This document shows positions 10,738 through 20,836 of a stretch of 43,508 bases of DNA, one piece after another. How positions within the stretch are numbered: the first letter of the stretch is position 1; each line of letters opens with the position of its first letter. A program made the translations under genes and the position numbers. The stretch lies in the NCBI GenBank assembly GCA_001931905.2, contig MSJI02000639.1, forward strand, positions 1 to 43,508. Direction: 5' to 3'. The notes beneath the pieces are model-generated. The model ran no database searches. It saw nothing but the letters and a program-made list of their open reading frames with translations, and was not told the DNA's origin. The DNA is from Cladosporium sp. IMV 00045 (lineage: Eukaryota > Ascomycota > Dothideomycetes > Cladosporiales > Cladosporiaceae).

Positions 10738-11367
10738 TCAGCGAGCACCGCGGTCGTCATCCGCAAGCATTGCACCAATCACGCCGGAAACGCAATCGAT
10801 ATCTGCCACCCACTCTTTCACAGTTGGCTTGCGAGCGTCCATCCCACATCGACCAGCGCAATGAACTTTAGACCCCCCAACATTGTCCGATGCCTGGCAT
10901 AGTGACGGAAGACCTTCGCCACTGGTGGGTGCAGAGAATGCTCGGTCGCGGCCAGGTAGAGGGTTGTCGCTGCTGTTGTGGCGATCGAACAGTCCGCTGC
11001 GCTCGTACCATTCATCGCCATGTTCTTCGAGAGCTTGCTCAGCGTTGAGAGTTTCTTCGAGTGTCATTAGAAGAACGCGATCAGCGATGATAGGGTGAAG
11101 AGGTGTGGAATCGTTGCTGTGGACTGTATCGGAGCGGGCAGTGTCGGTCACTGTGGTTGAAGTGTCGATTGTTTGTTGGCGAGGGGTCGAAACTGGGGAA
11201 GCTTTGATGGAAACTGGCTTCGAGGCGTTGGCAGAGGAGGCGGAGGAGTGTGAGGAGCCAGACACACCACTCTGTTCTGAAACTTGGAAAATGTTTGTTG
11301 ATGCGTCCCTGGAGTCGTGAATGGGCGTCATAGCCGCAAGGCTGGCGGGAGAATCTGCTAGAGACAT
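10738..11367 (-). CDS. Hypothetical Ser/Thr-rich protein
   Basis: An uninterrupted 209-residue frame of no recognised family. The first 90 or so residues are rich in Ser, Thr, Ala and Pro and look disordered. The middle contains an acidic stretch with a possible short helix (LLMTLEETLNAEQALEEHGD, about 97-116). The C-terminal part has three cysteines within about 30 residues and ends in basic GAR. No signal peptide or membrane segment is evident. It is tandem with the acyl-CoA dehydrogenase, about 425 bases apart. It could be a lineage-restricted gene. The frame itself is the only support, and the start could also be the internal Met13. Confidence 0.5.
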   Translation of the reverse strand: MSLADSPASLAAMTPIHDSRDASTNIFQVSEQSGVSGSSHSSASSANASKPVSIKASPVSTPRQQTIDTSTTVTDTARSDTVHSNDSTPLHPIIADRVLLMTLEETLNAEQALEEHGDEWYERSGLFDRHNSSDNPLPGRDRAFSAPTSGEGLPSLCQASDNVGGSKVHCAGRCGMDARKPTVKEWVADIDCVSGVIGAMLADDDRGAR

Positions 11368-11620
11368 GGCGAAATTTGCCTTTGGAGGGCTGGCTTGACG
11401 GAGTATCCTTTTGGTATAGAGCCGGTGTTGACTAGGTGTTGCTCCCTGATGTTGTGTTTGCTTGTTGTTTAAGAGTATGGCAAAAGCATTGAGCTCTTTT
11501 AAAAGCTAGGCTCGAATCCGAATGAACATTGAATGCACCAACAAGTAGCGAATATCGCCCCTGTAATGAGGCAAACCCTCCGCAGTGAACGCAAGACCGA
11601 ACCAGATCGAATATGCCAGC

Positions 11621-12014
11621 CTACTGAAACCTGATGAGGTTCTGCATCCTCTTCTTCCAGTTCTGAAACCATGTCCTGTCGGGCGCCTCGTCCAGCTCCT
11701 TCGCCAGAGCAGTGTAGTGATCCGGGTTACTGGTCGGGTGCATCATGGCGTTGGATGGCGGGTGGCGCTTTCGCAAGGCATTGTCCAGGAGCAGGTACGC
11801 CGCATTGACTTCGCGCGATTCTTCCCTGGCGCCTGCGGGTGCAGCTTGAATACGCTGCTGGAGCAGATGCTGGAAGTGTCGCTCTGCTGGTCGCAGGCGA
11901 TCGACAGGCCAGCGGCTCAGTAGACGGGAGTAGTGTTGAGAGATTTGCTATGAAACACGGTGTTAGCGGTGGATTGGGTTGGCTTGTGAGGTGCTGGCAT
12001 ACCTGACGAGACAT
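11621..12014 (-). CDS. UQCC2/Cbp6-like mitochondrial complex III assembly factor
   Basis: Exons are 12003-12014 and 11621-11947 (minus strand), giving 112 residues. The 55-bp intron follows only four codons (MSRQ); it has a GTATGC donor, a GCTAAC branch site and a TAG acceptor. The product begins MSRQQISQHYSRLLSRWPVD, followed by LRPAERHFQHLL. The pattern YxRLLxxWPxDxLRP is the hallmark I associate with the UQCC2/mitochondrial nucleoid factor 1 family (yeast Cbp6), which aids cytochrome b synthesis and bc1 complex assembly. A basic N-terminus fits mitochondrial import, and the C-terminus is WFQNWKKRMQNLIRFQ. Without the intron the frame breaks. The assignment is by pattern recall, so it is moderate. 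It is head-to-head with the mitochondrial IF-2 gene, 227 bases apart, so the two could share a promoter. Confidence 0.62.
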
Positions 12015-12241
12015 TTTCTGGCAATGGAAGTGGTGATTGGGAGTGGAAGAGACGGTAGATTAAGGAATCAGGTGTAATGTCAATGAATGGAGCGCGTCAT
12101 GTAGGTTCGAAAGAGCCGCAGGGTTCAATCTGAAATCGGCTGCCGCTCCCCCGAAGCCAAATTGCGGCCAGAAAGGGAAATTGTAGAGCTCGTTGCGAGC
12201 AGGCGATCGAGACGACCTTGTACATATTGCTACATACCATA

Positions 12242-15200
12242 ATGCGGCCGCAGAGACTGCTGAGGGTATGCATTTCGGGCCATACGTGATTTACTACACA
12301 TGCTAATCCTTCCAGGCATCCTCAACGCAGAATGTATGTGCTTTTTGTGCATGTCGGCTCACCGGACAGGCACCTTCTACGACCGCAGCAACGCCCCTAG
12401 CTCTTCGGCAGAGGTCATTTAGCACTTCGCAACATCAATTTAACAACTCAACACCATGGAGCGGCTTCGACCCAAACTCGAGCCTGTCCCTTTCGGAACA
12501 GAAGGAGAAGGCAGCGCGCATTGCTCGTCGACAAGAAGCCGAAGCAGCGCAAGCAGCAGCGGAGGCAGCAGAGAGACAGAGACGAGCTGAGGAGAGAAGA
12601 CGACAAGATGAAGCACTCGCTGCAAGGAAACAAGAGATGCAAAAGGCGCGAGCGGGACAGTGGTCAGCACAGTCAGGTCGTCAACAACAAACGCATAGAA
12701 GGCAGGGAGGGGGTCAGAATGGAGCAAGAGGAGACTCAGTCGTGCGCAAGCATAACGTGCGAGGTGGAGATGTCTTTGCTCAAACCAACAATCACCAACG
12801 CCAACAGCACAATGCGCGAGACAGGCCAGGGTCTCTTCCACGGCCAAGCAGACTCAGCAAGGAGAAGGAGAAGCCCGCTCCATCGGCGCCTTTGCCAAGT
12901 TTCATGCAAACGCCGTCAACTTCTGAGCCAGAGAAGAAACAGCCGCAAGGATGGGGCGTTGGGCGCGTGGAGCGAAAGTCGTTGGAGTACGGGGAATTTG
13001 AGGCTGAATTGGAGCCTGAAGAGCCTACTCCTGCAAAATCTGCATTCGGAAGTCAGAGAGAGGATCCTGTCAGCGCTCGATCTGAAACTGCTCCTGAACC
13101 ACAGCAAAAGCCCACGTTCGGATTCGGATTCGGACGGAGAGCGGACTTCAAGCCACGTCCTACACAGCCGGCGCAATCGAATGATGAATCCATCCACGAC
13201 ATCTTCGGTTCTGGCCGTGAGCCGGAACGTCAAGCATCCCCTACGACGTACAGGCCCGCTTTCCAAGGAGAAGCGCAAAGTGAAGCTCAGCCGTCCCGAA
13301 TACGCTCTCAGCCGTTCTCTCGTGATCAATCTCGATTCAATCCCGCCCAGGATGAGTCGACAGAGTATGATAATTGGCAACATCTCGGTCAGCGCCAGTC
13401 AAGGGTCCCGCAACCGCAAGCCGAGCAAAACCAATCAAGCTCACTTGACGACGAATCTTGGATTGATCGTAGCTTTGCCGAGCATCGAGAGGCACGAGAC
13501 TCCCGCTTTCGATCTGCGCAAGCCAATCCCACCTTGCAATCAGCCGCGCGAAGACGTGGACAGCGTGAGAACGACGTAGATCACGAGTCTGTCAGACGCA
13601 CACCAACTTGTGGAAGATGTGGACAAAAAGGCCATATTGCTCGGGAATGCAACTCACCAGTTACCGCAAAGTGTCATTTCTGTGGACAAACTGGTCACAT
13701 GGCAAGCCGATGCCCATCATCAGACCGGGTCCAGCAGTCCAGGGACTCTCGCGGATCTGACACGAGCTACAGCGACCCGCGCGCGCAGATGCTGGAGCGC
13801 ATGAAGCCTTCCCGGAATGAGGAAACCTCAGGTAGAGAGAACGCCTTTGAAGAGCGCGCGGAACGTGCTCCAAAGTCTCGCAAATTCCGTGACGATGAGC
13901 CACGGAAAGAAAAGGGATCTCGTCGTGGACGCAGAGATCTTGACGAATATGATGGCCGCGACGACCGAAAGGGATCTCGCCGTGACCGTGGCTTTGAAGA
14001 TGAGGAGGACGATGATTACAGTGTCAGATACAGCAAGAAAGAGGCAAAGGCGGAGAAGGAAGCAAAGGAGGCCGAAAAGAAGGCCAGGCGAGCTGCAGAG
14101 AGAGCAGCGAAACAAGCCGAGCAAAAGGGCCAGATCAAGCTGCCGGAGTTCATCTCTGTGCAAAACTTGGCTCAGGCCCTCGGCGTGCGTTACGAACAAT
14201 TCGTCAACAGACTTGAAGACCTCGGCTACGAAGATGTCTTCCCTGGCAAGGTCTTCAACTCTGAAGTCAGCGGAATGATCGCGATGGAGTACGACTTGGA
14301 ACCTGTCATTGACACCACTGCTCGGGATGATGAAGAGTTCGATCTCAAGGCAAGGCCTGAAGTAGCTGCAGAAGACAAGGAGCTGCTACCTACCCGTCCT
14401 CCTGTCGTCACCATCATGGGACACGTTGACCACGGAAAAACCACAATTCTGGATTACCTCCGCAAGTCTAGCGTTGTTGCTGGCGAGGCTGGTGGCATCA
14501 CGCAGCATATCGGTGCCTTCAGCGTGCCTTTGTCTGCCTCTGGAAAGACGATCACTTTCCTTGATACTCCGGGCCACGCTGCTTTCCTTGCTATGCGTCA
14601 GCGCGGCGCCAACGTCACTGACATTGTCATCCTCGTCATCGCTGCTGACGATTCCGTCAAGCCGCAAACCCTCGAGGCCATCAAGCATGCTAGAGGTGCC
14701 GGCGTTCCCATGTTGGTGGCTGTCAACAAGGTCGATAAGGAGTCCGCGGATGTCCAACGTGTGAAGCAAGATCTTGCCCGCCACGGTGTTGAGATCGAAG
14801 ACTTTGGTGGCGACACCCAGGTCGTCGAGGTCTCTGGCAAGACTGGCAAGGGTATGGACGAATTGGAAGAAGCGACAGTGACGCTCAGTGAAATTCTTGA
14901 CCACCGCGCAGACACCGAAGGCGCCGTTGAGGGATGGGTCATCGAGGCTACCACGAAGAAATCTGGTCGCGTCGCCACTGTTCTCGTCAGGAGAGGCACA
15001 CTCAGACAAGGCGCCGTGATTGTCGCAGGCAATACTTGGGCACGTGTCCGCACGCTGCACAATGAAGCAGGTGTCGCAATCGATGAAGCAGGCCCAGGAA
15101 TGCCTGTGGAAGTTGACGGCTGGCGTGAACAGCCCGTGGCCGGTGACGAAGTTTTGCAAGCGCCCACTGAGCAGAAAGCCACCTCAGTCGTCGATTATCG

Positions 15201-16017
15201 TCTGGTGAAGGCTGAGAGGGAGAAGACTGCCGAGGACATGGAAGTCATCAATGAGGCTCGTCGTGTCGAACGAGAGAGGCGCGAGCGCGAAAAGGCTGCC
15301 GCGGAACAGGCCAAACTTCGTGCAAGAGGCGAAGATGGTGAATTTGCCGAGGAGACAACCCCTGCCGAGGAGTCGAAGAATGCCAGTGGTATTGTCGAAG
15401 TTCCGTTCATCATCAAAGCCGATGTTTCCGGCTCTGCTGAGGCCGTTGAGGCTTACGTGATGAGCATCAGCTCTCCCATGGTGATGCCTCGCATCCTTTA
15501 CGCCGCTGTCGGTCAGATTCACGAGTCGGATGTCGAGCTCGCAGCGACGACGAAAGGTCACATCATCGCCTTCAATTTGCCATCGAACGAAGGGATGAAA
15601 GGCATGGCGACGAGCAATGGCGTTAAGGTCCTAGAGAACAACATCATCTACCGCGTCATTGACGACGTCAAATCCGTTCTGGAAGAGAAGCTCCCGCCGA
15701 TCATCACACAGCGTGTCGTTGGTGAGGCGGAAGTTGCTATGCCTTTCGAAATCAGCCTCGGCGGCAGGAAGAAGATGAAGATCGCCGGATGTAAGGTCAG
15801 GAACGGTCTTATTGGCTTCGGCTCGAGAGTGAGAGTTATGAGGGGCGAGGAGAAGATCTACGACGGTCACATCTCGTCGCTGAAGAACGTCAAGAAGGAC
15901 GTGCAGGAAATGCGCAAGGGTACCGAGTGCGGTATGGGCTTTGACGGCTGGGAAGGCTTCGAGGCTGGCGATACCATCCAGACTTACGAGGAGAAGAGTG
16001 AGAAGAGGACTTTGTAG
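12242..16017 (+). CDS. IFM1: Mitochondrial translation initiation factor IF-2 with zinc knuckles
   Basis: A GTPase that places initiator tRNA on the mitochondrial ribosome. Exons are 12242-12265 and 12316-16017 (50-bp intron; CTAAT branch site), giving 1241 residues. The N-terminus is a mitochondrial presequence with a VCAFCACR motif (15-22) and an RQRSFSTS-type processing region. Next come Gln/Ala/Arg-rich and disordered stretches, two CCHC zinc knuckles (Cys440-Cys453 and Cys461-Cys474), and a highly charged RS/RD/EK-rich segment. The IF2_N fold starts around residue 614. The G domain has GHVDHGKT (710-717), AGGITQHIGA, DTPGHAAF and NKVDK; G5 reads SGKTG instead of the common SAKTG. The C-terminal domains follow. 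The knuckles and the long N-terminal half are unusual against bacterial IF-2. A 36-nt optional intron (12334-12369) would also keep frame. Confidence 0.92.
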
Positions 16018-17149
16018 ATACTTGTCGGAGGCTCATGCAGGCAGCTTCGCTGTCGTGTGTCTGTAAGATAGAAAGTGGTTGTATGTATATTGTATAGTAT
16101 TCATAGATGTACAAAAAGCGCTTGTTCACTCTGATGCTTGTTCTCTCTCGTCAGCACATCTTTGACTTCGAGGTACCAAAAGGCAAAAACTCGTGCTGAT
16201 CTTTATCCTCTTTGCCTTTGATGCATCGCAGAGAAAGGCTTGGCGCCGCGTTCTGACTTCGCCACTTCCTAACATCATGTTCAGGGCGACATAGCAGTCC
16301 TTCAGGAAAACGACGAAAAAGACGGGTGTTTTGGCATGATGAACACTGTCTTGTTCGCCTAGCCCCGCAGCTCCTCCGCCATTCTCTTTTAGAATGCGGG
16401 CAAACCGCCCGAAGGTAACTTTCTTTGCACTCGAGCCTCCAAATCTGACTTTATCGTATGACTTCGCTGACTGTGCACGAAAGCAACGCGATTGAAACAA
16501 ACTACGCTTCATCGACTCATATCGACAGTGATTACCGTTCGTTTCCCTATCGAACTTCACATCAAGATACACCAATATTAGTCAGGATGTGGGACGCTCG
16601 ACACGTGCCGGTCCTTAAACCCCGTAGAAGTTTACTGGCGTATGGGACCGTCATGTGGCTCGGAGGTAGGTCCGGTCGTACTCACACGACCTACCCACCT
16701 TTACGGAGCACTCTTCGGCTATGCGAAGACCCTCTCTGTTGGCAGGCCCGAAATGGCTTGATATCACCAGGTGGTTGCTCACTATGACGTCTGTCAACCC
16801 ACAAACATACCCAGGACAAACGGCCGGTCGGCGGTCCTCACCTGCAAATCTCGATGCGTAGCGACATCAGCGATGACGAGCCTCATTCAAAGACTGAGGG
16901 TGCATGTGTGTCGGGCGCCCAGCTCCGAAGCAAGTGCTCGCAGACGGTTCATCTAACATCCCGCCCGGCCTGCATTGACCGAGCGAAAGTACCACTTCAA
17001 GGAGCCCTACCGAGCCACCTGTATTCACGGCCAGCCTCGAACGCCTCGCTAGCTTACAGACCACGTAACCCAGGCCAGCCCTTGCGTACCGCCCACCTGC
17101 CTGAGCCTCACGGATCGCGAGCAGACGGTTGGACAATGTGCCCATCGTG
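16018..17149. other. Intergenic region between IF-2 and the Zn2Cys6 gene
   Basis: This 1.13 kb stretch holds the IF-2 3' end and the promoter of the Zn2Cys6 gene. An open frame at 16126-16575 (minus) and shorter ones on both strands have no family resemblance or splice support. No gene is called. Confidence 0.45.
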
Positions 17150-18657
17150 ATGCCTAAGCGAGGGTCGATTGCCAGGTAAACGCTGAACCGTGGAGCCCCT
17201 TTAGACGTCTGAAACAGTTGCTTACAGATACCTTTTTCCAATCACAGTTGCGCATGCGCGCCTTGTCGAAAACGAAAAACAAGAGTGCGTGCTTATCCTG
17301 ACCAGCCGGAACAGCATCCATCATGATCACATCTTAACATCAACCGACAGTGCGATGGCGCGCGACCAACTTGCCGGGCCTGCGAACAACGGCGGGTTGA
17401 TTGCACTTACGACGTCGAAGAGGGCATCACCAGGACGGCAGCACTGAAAAGCAAGCTGGAGCAACTCGAGCTTGACTACGGGAGTCTGGTGGATCTCCAT
17501 TCACAACTGAAGAATGGACAACCAGACGAAGTGGCCGCCCTGGTGAATCGAATCAGAGCTGAAGATTATCCGGAGTCAAGGCCACCTCTGGAGCAGGGCA
17601 GCATCACCGCTGATGGGCAAGCGGATGAGGCGGAGTCGAGCGAGGACGTGATGAGCGACGGCAACTGGGAGTCGTTACACACGACCCCTTCAGGCTTTGG
17701 CGAGATGCAGCAGCAAGCATTCCCCCAAGACCCTTTCTTCGCAGGAGTAGGTGATCAGATCCCCATCGATCCAGCACTCTCTGGCCTAGACCCGCAACTC
17801 CAACAATACGGGAACTCCAACCCATCCGCTTTCCCTCATCCAAATATGCTTAACACTTCCTACGACCAAGACCCGACTCTCAACATGTACGGTCTTCCAT
17901 CGCCAGCTTCGGGCTCACCCCCGTCAGCGAGGAACCTCTTCAACTCGTTCGCGCCGAGCATGCTACGGTCGAACATTGCAATGGTTCGTCAGGGCTTAGC
18001 ATTACAGATGAGAGCAACGCCCGAAAGTTGTTCTGCGTACAGCGAAGCGCAAGTGGAAGGCCTCATATCGAGCGTGGAGATGCGCGCGGACCACGAGATT
18101 CCCAGAGCCCATTTGTGCGAACTGAGTAGTATAGCAGCCGTGGCTGCGCAATATGTCCGAGCCCATCTTCACCCCGGGGTCGTCGAGTTCTTCTATGGTG
18201 AGCATCTCCTGTGTGAACTGGCGAACGAAAGTAGATCCACTGACCGGTTCAGATGCCGCAAAGCACTTTTTCGAAGATTGCATGCAGTCTCCCTTGCCTC
18301 ATTTGGTACCCTTGAAAGTGTGCGCTATGCTCGCACTCTCAAACATCCTCAGCAAATCGTTTCTGGCATTTGTATACATTGGTAAGCAATGTCGACCTGG
18401 CTTCATCGAAGATTCAAGGACCAGCAATACTGACACAAGGTTTCCCAGACTTAGGACTGTCTTTAGCACAAAGCCTCGATGAACCTGCAGTGGTAATGAC
18501 ACAGAACCAACATCGACCGGATTTCATAGAAGCGAAGCGTGTGCGAGGGACGTTGCTGTCTCTCAGAGAATACGCGCAAGATTACTGTGGCATGAGCACA
18601 TCAAGACCGACCACCGGAAGCAGCAAAATGCAGGATCAAGATGCATGGATGTCCTAG
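17150..18657 (+). CDS. Zn(II)2Cys6 fungal transcription factor, shortened C-terminus
   Basis: A nuclear regulator of the Gal4 class. Exons are 17150-17175, 17248-17284, 17351-18197, 18253-18381 and 18449-18657, with introns of 72, 66, 55 and 67 bp. The total is 1248 nt, 415 residues. The binuclear cluster is perfect: Cys12, 15, 22, 29, 32 and 39, spaced CX2CX6CX6CX2CX6C, preceded by MPKRGSIAS and built from three exons. A coiled linker (LKSKLEQLELDYGSLVDL) follows, then a disordered acidic part. The start of the fungal regulatory (MHR) domain lies in exons 3-4 (VEFFYDAAKHFFEDCMQ, then LPHLVPLKVCAMLALSNIL). After DLGLSLAQ the similarity fades and the frame stops, although family members usually run to 600-800 residues. 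The last exon may be mis-modelled, or the gene may be decaying. Targets are unknown. Confidence 0.72.
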
Positions 18658-19568
18658 ATACCCCGTCCTGAAGGATTTTTAAGAGCAAGGACAACGACAT
18701 TGATGATTTGGCCGTGTTTCAGCACGAGCAGAAAGACCTATCGCGAAAACCCTGGTTGGGGGATTCAACAGTTTGAGAAGGGAGTTCGTCGTGGAGTTTC
18801 GCGAAAGAAAATGGAGCATCGCCTGGCTCATGTATACTGGCAGGCCTAGGAGTTTTCGGAGAACACGGACAAGTGGATGAGTTTGAGCTCTGTCGCTTTG
18901 CTTTTTCTAAGCATCTTGCTCCGGGAACAAACGTAATACGACTGAATGGAAAATGAGCGCGTGGCCATGCCATCGAGCAAGCAGATCCGATCATCACGTC
19001 CCACGAACCATTTTTGCATTGTCTCATGAAGCCGAGTCGACTTAGCGCAATTCCCTTGAAGTTATACATCTATTACCAATGACCAACTCGTCACTTGCAC
19101 AACCAACTCGTGTAAATCCGGTTAACTTTATGAACAGATTTACTCGATTCTATCACTTTGAATCACATCGACTCCACCAAATGGCCATGAACAGGCCCGC
19201 AATTATACGAACTCGACCTTTACCCGCGACACAACGGTCAAGTCAACCGACCCATCCAAAGCTAACGTCGCGTGCACCGCCACACAGATGCGCGCCACAG
19301 CGCGCCACACTCACATCCGCCACCGCCAGCACGAGCGGGCCCGAACGGCTGTGTCCAAAATAGCAATCATTCCATGACCCGATATTTTTGCCCGCCCCGT
19401 CCTCTTTCCCGCATGATCGGATAAAGTCCGAACTGGAACAAGAAAAATTCCCCGCCAGTGAACGCAGGCGCGAAACGAGAAGATCGTCGCGAGATGCTGA
19501 GCGGGCATACTTCCTACGCTATGTATGGAGGTCTAGGACGTAACAAGGCAAGGACCGGAAGGTCTCCA

Positions 19569-19591
19569 GTGCGCGCGCCGTGTGCGCGCAC
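19569..19591. repeat. Inverted repeat with alternating GC/CG stem
   Basis: A perfect 8-bp stem (GTGCGCGC with GCGCGCAC) around a 7-base loop. The alternating purine-pyrimidine stem could extrude as a hairpin or adopt Z-DNA. No flanking T-run suggests a terminator. Confidence 0.7.
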
Positions 19592-19639
19592 ATCTCCAGG
19601 TCTAGGCCCACGGGACAGCGCAACAGATAGAACCATGAT

Positions 19640-19659
19640 GGGGGGACGGGGGGGGGGGG
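19640..19659 (+). repeat. Poly-G tract
   Basis: Six G residues, then AC, then twelve G residues. It could support a G-quadruplex on the plus strand. It is non-coding and also a spot prone to sequencing error. Confidence 0.8.
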
Positions 19660-20836
19660 AAAGTGACAGATCACCACAAGGCTGAAACGACCGGAGACTT
19701 AGTGTGCGAAGGGACAGAGCGCCACCCACGCCATGAGATGCGGGACGGCAGAAACGGTTGTCGAATGGTGAAAGTCGCTGCGACAGCACATGACCGCGGA
19801 CGAGACGAGTTGGAATCCTTTCTGTATGTACAAAAACGTCATGGCGAAATGACTTGACGAAAGTAGTCCCTGCGCATCTCAGCCTTCGTTCGTGCACGTG
19901 TCGTGTTTCAGAAAGAGCAGAAGGCGGGGAGAGAAAACCAGGCAAGGGAAAAGGCAGACAGCTATGGTAGGTTGCACTTGTTCCCGGGTTTTGGCATCAA
20001 CTGGCTGAATCGGCAAAGGGCAGCCGTGTTGACTCGACTTCGACAGGGCAGAGTGGCTGTGCTGCAGATCGGTGTGTAGGCTGGGCGCCGCACACCACTG
20101 GCATGCCACATGCACTGCGACGTCACCAGGCGCGTCGGTCGAGGGAGTCGAGCGTAGTGTGATGTGGCGGTCAATCGGCTGGGTGCGTTGGCGAGCGCGA
20201 TGCCGAGGTCTTGTGGTCTGTCACGACTCACGAGCGTGTGAGGGCTTTCGCGTCATGGCGCGTTCGGCTGTTCGAGGCGAGGGAGGGCAGAGACTGAGAA
20301 AATTGGGAAACTTGAAAGGGGAAGAGGAGAGGGTGTGGTTTGGAGCAAATGGGCAAGTAAGATTTGGGGTATCGTCGCGAGGAAAGAGAGAAAGATCTCC
20401 ACCGTACGGATTATGAACCGTGTGTTGCAACCCATGAAGTCCATCGTGTACGTATACGGCTCGCTGTGTTGCCAGTCCGAAAGAGATAAGCAATGTTATT
20501 ATCACGAGCATAGTAAGGAAATTGTAACATCAAAGAAATTCTTGGTCCCAATCCGCCTATCTTCCCAGAGACCAAAACGCAGAAATGGGTATCATCAGCC
20601 AGAGAAGACAAAGAAAATGGGTGTTGGGCGACGGGCCCGAGATCGATACAACTCTGACATGCCGTGCTGAAAGATTGTGTTGTGTTAGGTCGATGGATGC
20701 CGTGTCCCCTGTCGGGATTAATGGGGAGAGATGCATCGTTGGACTCGTTTCGTTCGTGATTAGAAAATTTGGGTGATGATGCGTTTTTGTTTTGCTTCTT
20801 TGCAATTCATGCTCTGATTGTACGGCCAGCGCGTGA

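Larger units (their letters stand above)
18658..20836. other. Gene-poor convergent region
   Basis: This 2.18 kb region lies between the 3' ends of the Zn2Cys6 gene and the Grainyhead gene. It contains a GC hairpin at 19569-19591 and a G-tract at 19640-19659. Short frames on both strands (for example 18719-19069 minus and 19514-19945 minus) have no family resemblance. It may contain decayed 3' sequence of the Zn2Cys6 gene, but I could not align it. Confidence 0.4.

Noticed and set aside
16126..16575. 149-residue minus-strand frame downstream of IF-2
   Set aside because: No domain or signal. It lies in the IF-2 3' flank and has coding-unlike composition.
18198..18234. 34- or 37-nt intron in the Zn2Cys6 gene
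   Set aside because: Both keep frame, but the 55-nt version (18198-18252) has a CTGAC branch site and a better TTCAG acceptor.
18658..20836. Possible transposon or LTR remnant in the gene-poor stretch
   Set aside because: No terminal repeats, target-site duplication, transposase or reverse transcriptase residues, or AT-rich RIP-like composition seen by eye.
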